NCBI RefSeq assembly: GCF_002266465.3
Contig: NZ_CP029427.2
Location: 5,148,501-5,212,500 of the forward strand
Direction: 5' to 3'
DNA length: 64,000 bases
Source: Bradyrhizobium symbiodeficiens
GTDB lineage: Bacteria > Pseudomonadota > Alphaproteobacteria > Rhizobiales > Xanthobacteraceae
Below are positions 44,872-52,694 of this stretch, one piece after another (the stretch's first letter is position 1; each line of letters opens with the position of its first letter). A program made the position numbers and the translations under genes. The notes beneath the pieces are model-generated. The model was not told the origin of the DNA. It did no database searches and saw only the letters and a program-made list of their open reading frames with translations.

Positions 44872-45711
44872 CTAGTGCGAGATCATAACCCAGCACGGTG
44901 GCTGGCCAATGACGGTCTTTGTCACACCGCCCCACACGATCTCGTTCAGGCGTGAATGATGATAGGCGCCCATCACGATCGCATCCATGCCATGGGAATT
45001 CGCCCAACTTCCCAGGACCTTGCCGATCGAACTGCCGTTGCCGGTCGCCGCTTCGGAGGAGGCATAGACCCCGTGTTCTCTCAGATGGTCGACGAGAGCC
45101 GAGCCGGATTGAACGACCGCGTCAGCCTTGTCCTCTGCCACCGTCACCACGCGGACCGAGGTGGCAGCCTGAAGAATCGGCATCGCGTCGCCGACCGCAC
45201 GCGCCGCGCGGGCAGAATGATCCCAAGCGATCATGACGTTCTCGAATTCCGGCCGCAACTGCTCCGCATGCTGCTCCGGGCAGAGCAGCAGCGGCCGCCC
45301 GGATTCGAACAGGAAGGTTTCGATGATGTGCTCCGTTCGGCTGTCGTGCGGCTTCACGGGGAACAGCGTGAGATCGCTGAAACGGGCATGCTCGGCCAGG
45401 ATCGCCGCGATCTGATCCGCCGGCACCTTGCCCGTTCGGCTCTGGGCGCGGATGTTGGCGCGGGAAGCCGCATTGGTGAAGGCATTGAGGAGCTGCTGGG
45501 TGTCGTTCACCTCACTAGAACTGCCGGCCTCCGTGGAATCGCCGTCATAGGGCAGCATCACCTTCGGCCGCTCGAAAACGTCTTGCTCGAGCGCGAGCGC
45601 CGTGATCCTGGCGCCGAGATCGGCGGCGACGGCCACACATTTCTCGATCGCAACCAAGGCTGGTCCGCGCGGCTGGCCGACAAGCGGCAAAAAGACATCC
45701 TTGATGGGCAT
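44872..45711 (-). CDS. Universal stress protein, two-domain
   Basis: 279 residues from the ATG at 45711, 8 bases after AGGAG; the upstream frame lacks a site. It has two UspA-like halves. The C-terminal half is the better match: NVMIAWDHSARAARAVGDAMPIL at its start and the nucleotide-loop-like GSWANSHGMDAIVMGAYHHSRLNEIVWGGVTKTVI at its end (GxxG-type, degenerate). It heads an operon with the PatZ-like protein. An FNR box sits 54 bases upstream of the ATG, so low-oxygen induction is likely. Confidence 0.87.
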   Translation of the reverse strand: MPIKDVFLPLVGQPRGPALVAIEKCVAVAADLGARITALALEQDVFERPKVMLPYDGDSTEAGSSSEVNDTQQLLNAFTNAASRANIRAQSRTGKVPADQIAAILAEHARFSDLTLFPVKPHDSRTEHIIETFLFESGRPLLLCPEQHAEQLRPEFENVMIAWDHSARAARAVGDAMPILQAATSVRVVTVAEDKADAVVQSGSALVDHLREHGVYASSEAATGNGSSIGKVLGSWANSHGMDAIVMGAYHHSRLNEIVWGGVTKTVIGQPPCWVMISH

Positions 45712-45758
45712 CGGGATTCTCCTCGGTCGCCACAATAAGCCGGCTTTCGTCGAAACCC

Positions 45759-45772
45759 TTGATCCTCGTCAA
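45759..45772 (-). promoter_or_regulatory. FNR/FixK box (TTGATCCTCGTCAA) before usp
   Basis: TTGAT-N4-GTCAA. Centre 54 bases before the usp ATG, giving a ~13-base leader with class II geometry. Confidence 0.72.
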
Positions 45773-45810
45773 GCCAGGGGAACTCGGTCCGATCGGGATG
45801 GAAACGGGCG

Positions 45811-45824
45811 TTGACCGACGTCAA
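45811..45824 (+). promoter_or_regulatory. FNR/FixK box (TTGACCGACGTCAA) before alcohol dehydrogenase
   Basis: Symmetric TTGAC-N4-GTCAA. Centre 61 bases before the ATG at 45879, giving a ~20-base leader with class II geometry. Confidence 0.72.
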
Positions 45825-45878
45825 GGATTGGCCGTCCAGCTATTCTATGAATAATAAGCGTTCGCCCCGGAGAGACTG

Positions 45879-46862
45879 ATGCGCGCGATGGTGTTGCCGG
45901 CCCCGCGAACGCGGCTCCAGATGGAGGAGCGGCCTGACCCGATACCCGGCGAGGGTCAGCTCCGGGTGAAGGTCAGCGCATGCGGCGTATGCCGGACCGA
46001 TCTTCATCTCGTCGATGCCGAGCTGCCCGATATTCGCTATCCGATCGTGCCCGGCCACGAGATCGTCGGTCGGGTCGATCTCGTGGGTCCGAATGTCACC
46101 ACGCATGCGCCCGGTGATCGCGTCGGCGTTCCCTGGCTGGGTTTCACTTGCGGGCATTGTCGCTTCTGCCGTGAGGGTATGGAAAACCTGTGTGACGCAC
46201 CGCTGTTCACCGGCTACACGCGCGACGGCGGCTACGCGACCCACACCATCGCCGACGCACGCTATGCCTTTCCCCTCGGTGAGGAGGGCGACGACGTGGA
46301 GATTGCTCCTCTGCTGTGTGCAGGGCTGATCGGCTGGCGCTCGCTAGTCCTGGCCGGCCCTGCCGAACGGCTCGGCCTCTATGGTTTCGGCGCAGCTGGC
46401 CACATCGTTGCGCAAGTCGCGGTTTGGCAAGGGCGATCTGTTTACGCATTCACGCGACGCGGCGACGCTGCTGCCCAAGACCTTGCCCGTCGTCTCGGCG
46501 CCGTCTGGGCGGGAGCATCGGACGAGGTGCCAGACGAACCGCTCGACGCGGCCATCATCTACGCACCGTCGGGCGAGCTTGTCCCGGCCGCGCTGCGCGC
46601 CGTCCGCAAAGGCGGCCGCGTCGTATGCGCCGGCATCCACATGACCGACATTCCAAGCTTTCCATATAATCTGCTCTGGCAGGAACGGCGGTTGCTCTCG
46701 GTCGCCAATCTGACCCGGCAGGATGGCCTCGATTTTCTCAGGATCGCTCCGCAAGCCGGCGTGCGCGCCGAGACGACGGCATTTCCGCTTCATCGGGCCA
46801 ACGAGGTCCTGAACATGCTGCGAGCCGGCCAGATTCTCGGCGCGGCCGTGCTGACGCCCTGA
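45879..46862 (+). CDS. Zinc-dependent alcohol dehydrogenase family protein
   Basis: 327 residues of the medium-chain type. Catalytic zinc ligands are visible in SACGVCRTDLHLVD (Cys) and YPIVPGHEIVGRV (His), and the structural zinc cysteines in TCGHCRFCREGMENLC. The Rossmann part has LGLYGFGAAGHIVAQVA. Similar to AdhA-type dehydrogenases that re-oxidise NADH when oxygen is low. An FNR box lies upstream. It heads an operon with the kinase fusion and CHAD genes (gaps of 12 and 25 bases). Confidence 0.88.
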   Translation: MRAMVLPAPRTRLQMEERPDPIPGEGQLRVKVSACGVCRTDLHLVDAELPDIRYPIVPGHEIVGRVDLVGPNVTTHAPGDRVGVPWLGFTCGHCRFCREGMENLCDAPLFTGYTRDGGYATHTIADARYAFPLGEEGDDVEIAPLLCAGLIGWRSLVLAGPAERLGLYGFGAAGHIVAQVAVWQGRSVYAFTRRGDAAAQDLARRLGAVWAGASDEVPDEPLDAAIIYAPSGELVPAALRAVRKGGRVVCAGIHMTDIPSFPYNLLWQERRLLSVANLTRQDGLDFLRIAPQAGVRAETTAFPLHRANEVLNMLRAGQILGAAVLTP

Positions 46863-46874
46863 TGGTGCTTTCGA

Positions 46875-48410
46875 ATGTCCGTTCCCATGAAAGATGAAAT
46901 GGCGACCCAGGAGCGGATCTTCCGGACGCTGGCCCGTCATCCCGACGTGACGCGGATCGACACGCATGGAGCCTCGGTCTTTCTCGACGGCAAGCGCGCG
47001 TTGAAGATCAAGCGCGCCGTCCGGTTTCCCTTCCTCGATTATTCGACGCTCGAGAAACGCAAGAGGGCGTGCGAGGAGGAGATCAGGATCAACCGGCCGC
47101 TGGCGCCGCAGATCTATCATCGCGTCGTGGCGATCACGGAAGAACCGGATGGCTCGGTGGAGGTCGACGGTCCCGGCCGGCCGATCGAGTATGCGGTGGA
47201 CATGTCGCGCTTCGACGAAAACATGACGCTGGATCACCTGGCAAAGGTGGGCCCGCTGGATGCGAAGCTCGCTTCGGCTGCCGCGGACGCGATTGCGGCC
47301 TCCCACGGCGCAGCGACACGCGCCGACGGCGAAGCGTGGGTCGCCTCCATCCCCGCCCTGATCGACGGCAACAGTCACGGTCTGCGGGCCGGCGGCCATT
47401 TCAATGCGGGAGACATCGAAAAGCTCGGCAAAGCCTCCCACGAGGCATTCTTGCGCCTCCGTCCCCTGCTCGCAGAGCGCAGCGGTCAGGGCTTCGTGCG
47501 CCGCTGCCATGGCGATCTGCATCTCGCGAACATCGTCCTGATCGACGACCGGCCGGTGCTGTTCGACGCCATCGAATTCGATGCGCGGATGGCGACCGTC
47601 GACGTGCTCTACGATCTCGCATTCACGCTGATGGACCTGTTGCACCACGATCAGCCATGTGCGGCCAACATCGTCCTGAACCGCTATCTCGCCGGGACGC
47701 CGGCCGACAATCTCGATGCGCTCTCGGCCCTGCCGCTTTTCATGTCCATCCGCGCAGCGATCCGCGCCCAGGTGGCCCTGGCGCGGCTGAAGCCGGCGCA
47801 TCCCGATGACCCCGGCATCCTTGGCGAGGCAAGACGTTATTTTGACCTCGCGAGGACGCTGATCCATCCTGCCGCACCGCGCCTGATTGCGGTCGGCGGC
47901 CTGTCGGGCACCGGCAAGACGGTTCTGGCACAAGCGCTCGCACCCGTCGTCGCACCGCCCCCTGGGGCCGTCGTGCTGCGCAGCGACCTCGTTCGCAAGC
48001 AGATGTTCGGGGTCGAGGACACGCACCGCCTGCCGCCGTCCGCCTACACGCCGGAGCAAGCGGCGCGTGTCTACGATACGCTGGCTCAGCACACCCGGCG
48101 GGTGCTGGCGCAGGGCCATTCGGCGATCATCGACGGCGTATTCGCCCGCGAGGACGAACGGGACGCGATCGCCGTACTGGCGCGGGAGCGCAATGTGCCG
48201 CTGAACGGCCTGTTTCTGGTTGCGGACCTCGCGACCCGGCAGATGCGGATCGGAAGCCGCCGGGGAGACGCATCCGACGCCACGCAGGAGGTTGCTGCGC
48301 AGCAAGAGCACTATAATATCGGCCGCGTCGGCTGGGCGACCATCGATGCATCCGGGACTCGAGAGCAGACGCTCGAGAACTGCCGGGACGCGATCGCTGA
48401 AGGCAAATAA
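46875..48410 (+). CDS. Aminoglycoside-phosphotransferase-like and AAA_33 kinase fusion
   Basis: 511 residues. The N-terminal ~330 residues resemble APH/Fructosamine-kinase-type proteins: FLDGKRALKIKRAVRFPFLDYSTLE, VRRCHGDLHLANIVLIDD with the HGDxHxxN catalytic motif, and DAIEFDARMATVDVLYDLAFTLMDL. The last ~180 residues are a P-loop kinase: LIAVGGLSGTGKTVLAQAL (Walker A), RSDLVRKQMF, then EERDAIAVLARERNVPL. Both halves keep key residues, so it probably phosphorylates a small metabolite. Second gene of an FNR-box operon after the dehydrogenase; the substrate is unknown. Confidence 0.85.
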   Translation: MSVPMKDEMATQERIFRTLARHPDVTRIDTHGASVFLDGKRALKIKRAVRFPFLDYSTLEKRKRACEEEIRINRPLAPQIYHRVVAITEEPDGSVEVDGPGRPIEYAVDMSRFDENMTLDHLAKVGPLDAKLASAAADAIAASHGAATRADGEAWVASIPALIDGNSHGLRAGGHFNAGDIEKLGKASHEAFLRLRPLLAERSGQGFVRRCHGDLHLANIVLIDDRPVLFDAIEFDARMATVDVLYDLAFTLMDLLHHDQPCAANIVLNRYLAGTPADNLDALSALPLFMSIRAAIRAQVALARLKPAHPDDPGILGEARRYFDLARTLIHPAAPRLIAVGGLSGTGKTVLAQALAPVVAPPPGAVVLRSDLVRKQMFGVEDTHRLPPSAYTPEQAARVYDTLAQHTRRVLAQGHSAIIDGVFAREDERDAIAVLARERNVPLNGLFLVADLATRQMRIGSRRGDASDATQEVAAQQEHYNIGRVGWATIDASGTREQTLENCRDAIAEGK

Positions 48411-48435
48411 GGCAACCGGATTGGCGCGAGCAAAG

Positions 48436-49407
48436 ATGGCGCGACCCACCACGACCCCGACGGCCGCTCGCACCACGCCGGCGGCGCGGCGCAATGCCTT
48501 GCCCGGCCGCCTCAGCCCCGGAATGGCCTGCGATACCGCGTTCCGCATCATCGCGCGCCGCCACCTCGATGCCGTGCTCGCCCAGCATGACGGCACCTGC
48601 GGCGGCGATCCCGACGCGCTGCACCAGATCCGGATCGCGTTGACGCATCTGCGAACCGCCATCCGCTTCTTCTCGCCGATGGTCGACGACGCCCTGCGCC
48701 CGAAGGTCTGGGCCGAACTGAAATGGCTGAACGGCCAGCTCGGCATGGTCAGGGATCTCGACGTGGCAATCGAACGGATCGTCGCCGAGAGCGGCGACGA
48801 GCTCGCGGTCGTCGCCGAGCTTCAGCATTGGAACGACAAGCGCGCCGAGAGCCACCGCCTGCTGGCTCGTGCGCTGCAATCCCCGCGGTATCGCCGCCTT
48901 GTCGAGCAGACCGCGATCTGGATCGAGAGCGGCCCCTGGTCGACCCGGCGCAGCAAGGAAGCCATTCGATTGCGCCGCTGCACGCTCGCCGACCACGCGA
49001 CGGCACGGCTGACCGAGTGGGAGACGACGCTGCTCAAGAAGGCGCGAAAACTCCACAAGCTCGACGTCGAGAAACGACACAAGCTGCGGATTCTCAACAA
49101 GCGGCTGACCTATTCGATCGAGTCGCTCCAGGACCTGTTCGCCGAGGAATCGCTGACGAAACAGAAATCCATCCTCAAGAAATTGCGCAAGGCGCAACGG
49201 TCGCTCGGACAATTGAACGACGATGCACGGGGACGAGCGCTGGCGGCCTCGTTGAACGGTGCCGGCCTCGATGCCGGCAATCGCTTCCGCAGCCGCAAGC
49301 GGGAGAAAAAGCTGTTGCGTAAAGCGGCAACGGCCTACCGCAAACTGAACAAGGCCAAGCCCTTCCGCTCCTCGGATCTCGCACCGAGTTCGGAGCCGGA
49401 GGCTTAG
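48436..49407 (+). CDS. CHAD-domain protein
   Basis: 323 residues from the ATG at 48436; a TTG at 48421 is possible. After a basic Thr/Ala-rich leader it carries the CHAD fold of long helices with conserved histidines and basic residues: ALHQIRIALTHLRTAIRFF (the HxxRxxxxxxR pattern), LNGQLGMVRDLDVA, RKLHKLDVEKRHKLRILNKRLTYSIE. CHAD domains bind polyphosphate and are found on storage granules. It ends 4 bases into the convergent PHA synthase gene, so the pairing may reflect granule function. Operon with the dehydrogenase. Confidence 0.87.
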   Translation: MARPTTTPTAARTTPAARRNALPGRLSPGMACDTAFRIIARRHLDAVLAQHDGTCGGDPDALHQIRIALTHLRTAIRFFSPMVDDALRPKVWAELKWLNGQLGMVRDLDVAIERIVAESGDELAVVAELQHWNDKRAESHRLLARALQSPRYRRLVEQTAIWIESGPWSTRRSKEAIRLRRCTLADHATARLTEWETTLLKKARKLHKLDVEKRHKLRILNKRLTYSIESLQDLFAEESLTKQKSILKKLRKAQRSLGQLNDDARGRALAASLNGAGLDAGNRFRSRKREKKLLRKAATAYRKLNKAKPFRSSDLAPSSEPEA

Positions 49408-51257
49408 GTGTGGACGTAGTCCCCCGGCGCATCAGGCAGGTCGGCAGTGTCTCCAAGTCCGATCGACGGCGGATCGCAGGGCGCACCGGAGCGCACCGCC
49501 AGCCATTTGGCCCATTCCGGCCACCACGACCCTTCGACGCGCGGAGCCAGCTTCAGCCATTCATCCGCACCGACATAGGGCGCGTCCTCGGCCTTGCTCA
49601 GCACCTGATAGCTGTGGCCGGGCTCGTCGGGAGGCGCGACGACGCCGGCATTGTGACCGCCGCTGGTCAACAGGAACGTCACATCGGCATCGACCTGATA
49701 GTGGATCTTGTAGACGGACCGCCACGGCGCGACGTGATCGGCCAGCGTGCCGACCACGAACATGGGGGCGTGAATATCGGATAGCGAAACGCTCCGGCCG
49801 CCGACCTGATATCGTCCCCCGGCCAGATCGTTGTCGAGGAACAGCTTTCGCAGATATTCCGAATGCATGCGATAAGGCAGCCGCGTTGCGTCCGCATTCC
49901 ACGCCATCAGATCGTTCATTGGCGCGCCCTCGCCCATCAGATAGTCATGTGACAGACGCGACCAGATCAGTTCGTTGGAGCGCAGCAGCTGGAAGGCGCC
50001 GGCCATCTGCGTCGTGTCGAGATAGCCACGCTGCCACATCATGTCTTCGAGAAAGGCGACCTGGCTCTCGTTGATGAAAAGCGTCAGCTCTCCGGCCTCG
50101 GTGAAGTCAGTCTGGGCGGCAAGGAGAGTAACGGTGCCAAAGCGGTTGTCACCGTCGCGCTCCATCGCAGCGGCTGCGATCGACAGCAATGTGCCTCCCA
50201 GACAATAGCCGAGCGCGTGGGTCTTCCGCCCCGGCACGATCAGACCGATCATGTCGAGCGCCGCCATGACCCCCAGCCTGCGATAGTCGTCGAAGGCGAG
50301 ATCGCGATCCCTCTCATCCGGGTTGCGCCAGGAGATCGCGAACACGGTGAAGCCTTGACCGGTCAGATATTTGACCAGCGAGTTCTGTGGCGAGAGATCG
50401 AGGATGTAGTACTTCATGATCCAGGCCGGCACGATCAGGATCGGCTCGGGCCGCACCTGCGCGGTGGTCGGATGGTACTGTATCAGCTCGATCAGCTCGT
50501 TGCGGTAGACGACCTTGCCGGGCGATGCCGCCACCGTCTTGCCGACCACGAACTGCCCGTCGTCCGCCAGCTTCGAGCCGGAGAGCAGGCGCATCAGGTC
50601 GCTGCACCAGTTTTGCCAGCCGAAGACAAAATTCTCTCCGCCACTCTGGAACGCCTTCTCCAGCACCTTCGGATTGGTCGCCGCGAAATTCGAAGGCGCC
50701 AGCATGTCGAGCGTCTGGCGCATCGAGAACTCGACGATGGCTTCGTTTGCGTGCGAAACCCCGCGCACACCCGTCGCGGCATCGCGCCACCAGCTCTCTG
50801 TGAGCAGAAATGCCTGCGCCAGCAGATTGAACGGCGCGGTCTCCCATTGTGGTCCGCTGAAACGGCGATCCCGCCCCTGCGGCTGAATCACGGACCACGG
50901 CTTTTGGCCCGATGACGTCGCGTGCACAGCGGCTTCCGCCAGCCGGCCGGTGTCGCGCAGCACGTTGCGCGACATTTCCATCTGGCGCTGCGGCGCCGCA
51001 GCGAGGTGCGAGCTCCAGTCGAGCCAGGCCAGCGACAAGGCCAGTGGCGAAATCCCGCCCGTGAACCGCGCCAGCATCGCGTGAAACGCGCGGTCGAAAG
51101 GATATGGATCGGATGTTGGCAGAGGATCGGCGGCAGCCGGCACCCCAGCAGGCCCTCCGGAGCTCACGGTCGAGACCGCGCGACCCGCCACAGGATTGAC
51201 GGGGAGGGCCTGCGCCGCCGGCTCTTCAGTCCGGGGAATTATCTGGACGACGCTCAT
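49404..51257 (-). CDS. phaC: Class I poly-3-hydroxyalkanoate synthase PhaC
   Basis: 617 residues. The alpha/beta-hydrolase core has the catalytic lipase-box cysteine in THALGYCLGGTLL, the aspartate in VVGTLADHVAPW and the histidine in LTSGGHNAGVV. An N-terminal ~80-residue extension precedes PFDRAFHAMLARFTGG. It polymerises hydroxyacyl-CoA into storage polymer on granules, and consumes reducing power when oxygen is short. An FNR box lies 68 bases upstream, which fits induction under microaerobic conditions. Convergent with the CHAD gene. Confidence 0.9.
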   Translation of the reverse strand: MSVVQIIPRTEEPAAQALPVNPVAGRAVSTVSSGGPAGVPAAADPLPTSDPYPFDRAFHAMLARFTGGISPLALSLAWLDWSSHLAAAPQRQMEMSRNVLRDTGRLAEAAVHATSSGQKPWSVIQPQGRDRRFSGPQWETAPFNLLAQAFLLTESWWRDAATGVRGVSHANEAIVEFSMRQTLDMLAPSNFAATNPKVLEKAFQSGGENFVFGWQNWCSDLMRLLSGSKLADDGQFVVGKTVAASPGKVVYRNELIELIQYHPTTAQVRPEPILIVPAWIMKYYILDLSPQNSLVKYLTGQGFTVFAISWRNPDERDRDLAFDDYRRLGVMAALDMIGLIVPGRKTHALGYCLGGTLLSIAAAAMERDGDNRFGTVTLLAAQTDFTEAGELTLFINESQVAFLEDMMWQRGYLDTTQMAGAFQLLRSNELIWSRLSHDYLMGEGAPMNDLMAWNADATRLPYRMHSEYLRKLFLDNDLAGGRYQVGGRSVSLSDIHAPMFVVGTLADHVAPWRSVYKIHYQVDADVTFLLTSGGHNAGVVAPPDEPGHSYQVLSKAEDAPYVGADEWLKLAPRVEGSWWPEWAKWLAVRSGAPCDPPSIGLGDTADLPDAPGDYVHT

Positions 51258-51318
51258 GGCTCAATCTTCCTGTCGGCTGTTCTAGTTCGACAGGATATGG
51301 CCAAGCTTCGCATCGGGG

Positions 51319-51332
51319 TTGAGCTGCATCAA
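51319..51332 (-). promoter_or_regulatory. FNR/FixK box (TTGAGCTGCATCAA) before phaC
   Basis: Matches TTGA-N6-TCAA. Centre 68 bases before the phaC ATG, giving a ~27-base leader with class II geometry. Confidence 0.62.
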
Positions 51333-51383
51333 ATCCGGCCGCAGATCACGTTTGCTTAATCGGGATGGGCGGGCTTCGTCCGA

Positions 51384-51397
51384 TTGACCTGGGTCAA
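51384..51397 (+). promoter_or_regulatory. FNR/FixK box (TTGACCTGGGTCAA) before CBS gene
   Basis: TTGAC-N4-GTCAA. Centre 70 bases before the ATG at 51461, giving a ~29-base leader with class II geometry. Confidence 0.65.
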
Positions 51398-51460
51398 ACT
51401 GCACCTCGATACCTGAGCTAGTTTCGCACATCGATATTCAACAGGCCAGCGGAGACTGCC

Positions 51461-52189
51461 ATGCGCGCCCACCAGATCATGACCCGGTCGGTCATTTCGG
51501 TTACCCCCGACACCAGCATCGTCGAGGCGGCAAACATCATGCTGAAACGGCACGTCAGTGGTCTCACGGTGGTCGACGATACCGGCAAGCTGGTCGGCGT
51601 CGTTTCCGAAGGAGATTTCATTCGCCGCAGCGAAATCGGCACCGGGCGCAAGCGCGGTCGTTGGCTGCGGTTCATTCTCGGTCCGGGCAAGTCGGCCAGT
51701 GATTTCGTCCATGAGCACGGCCGCAAGGTCGCGGAGGTGATGACCGCCTCGGTCGTGACCATCACGGAGGACACCGCGCTTGCCGAGATCGTCGATCTCA
51801 TGGAGCGGAACAACGTGAAGCGGCTGCCGGTGGTGCGCGGCGACAAGGTGGTTGGGATCGTGTCGCGCGCCAATCTGCTGCAGGCGGTGGCAGGGCTCGC
51901 CCGCGAAGTGCGTGATCCGACGGCGGACGACGATCACATTCGCAGCCGCATCATCGATACCATGGAGAAGAACGACTGGTGCCCGTTCGGGCTGAACGTC
52001 ATCGTCCGCGACGGCATCGTTCACCTCAGCGGCGTCATCACCGAAGAGCGCACGCGGCAGGCCGCCATGGTCGCCGCGGAGAACGTAGAGGGCGTGAAGA
52101 AGGTGCACGACCATCTGTGCTGGGTCGACACCATGTCGGGCATCTATCTGAACTCGCCCGAGGACGACGATCTCGCCAAAGCGAGCTGA
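51461..52189 (+). CDS. CBS-domain pair with C-terminal BON domain
   Basis: 242 residues. Two CBS motifs fill residues ~1-150 (IMTRSVISVTPDTSIVEAANIM, KLVGVVSEGDFIRR, then VMTASVVTITEDTALAEIVDLM, VVGIVSRANLLQAV), a pair that usually senses adenine nucleotides. Residues ~160-225 form a BON domain (VIVRDGIVHLSGVI...AAENVEGVKKVHDHL), which binds phospholipid or another ligand. A GGAGA site precedes the ATG. Proteins with this domain order occur in hypoxia or stress regulons; here an FNR box is upstream. Function as an energy-state sensor is inference. Confidence 0.88.
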   Translation: MRAHQIMTRSVISVTPDTSIVEAANIMLKRHVSGLTVVDDTGKLVGVVSEGDFIRRSEIGTGRKRGRWLRFILGPGKSASDFVHEHGRKVAEVMTASVVTITEDTALAEIVDLMERNNVKRLPVVRGDKVVGIVSRANLLQAVAGLAREVRDPTADDDHIRSRIIDTMEKNDWCPFGLNVIVRDGIVHLSGVITEERTRQAAMVAAENVEGVKKVHDHLCWVDTMSGIYLNSPEDDDLAKAS

Positions 52190-52214
52190 CAAGGCCAGCT
52201 GGAGCCAGTGCGAT

Positions 52215-52679
52215 TCAGCGTGGAATGACGGCGGTGGCCTCGATCTCGACGCGTGCCGCCTTTTCCACCAGGCGCACCACCTGCACCAGCGCCATCGCCG
52301 GATAGTGTGCGCCGAAGATGGTACGGTAGATCTTGCCGAGCTCCTTCAGGTTGGACAGGTACTCGTCCATGTCGACGACGTACCAGGTCAACCGCACGAG
52401 ATGCTCGGGCCGCGCGCCGGCCTCAGTCAGGATCGCGGCGATGTTGCTCAGGGTCTGACGCACCTGCGCGACAAAGCCGTCGGCAAGATGCTCCTGCGCA
52501 TCCCAGCCGATCACCCCGCCGGTGACGACGATGAGCCCCTCAGCGGCCATGCCATTGGCATAGCCCTTCGGCATCGGCCACCCCGACGGCTGGAGCACCT
52601 GCACCCGCGAACGAGTGTCATCCTCGGCTGCTGTCGGCAGCACTGCGAGCTGCGGGCCTTTCGGCGTCGTCACGGACAA
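52215..52679 (-). CDS. RidA (YjgF/YER057c) family enamine/imine deaminase
   Basis: 154 residues from a TTG at 52679, 7 bases after AAGGA; the family's usual ~130 residues are preceded by a short extension. The core shows ASSR-type QVLQPSGWPMPKGYANG, the VTGGVIGWDAQEHLADGFVAQVRQTLSNIAAILTEAGA helix, VRLTWYVVDMDEY, and the final PAMALVQVVRLVEKAARVEIEATAVIP, which contains the ligand-binding region in which an arginine is normally found. It lies 15 bases after the aryl-CoA ligase gene. In a 2-aminobenzoate pathway it could hydrolyse the enamine made by ring dearomatisation. Confidence 0.85.
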   Translation of the reverse strand: MSVTTPKGPQLAVLPTAAEDDTRSRVQVLQPSGWPMPKGYANGMAAEGLIVVTGGVIGWDAQEHLADGFVAQVRQTLSNIAAILTEAGARPEHLVRLTWYVVDMDEYLSNLKELGKIYRTIFGAHYPAMALVQVVRLVEKAARVEIEATAVIPR

Positions 52680-52694
52680 TTCGTCATCCTTCTC

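Noticed and set aside
46344..48746. 800-codon minus-strand frame
   Set aside because: Opposite the dehydrogenase, kinase fusion and CHAD genes, all of which have clear family motifs.
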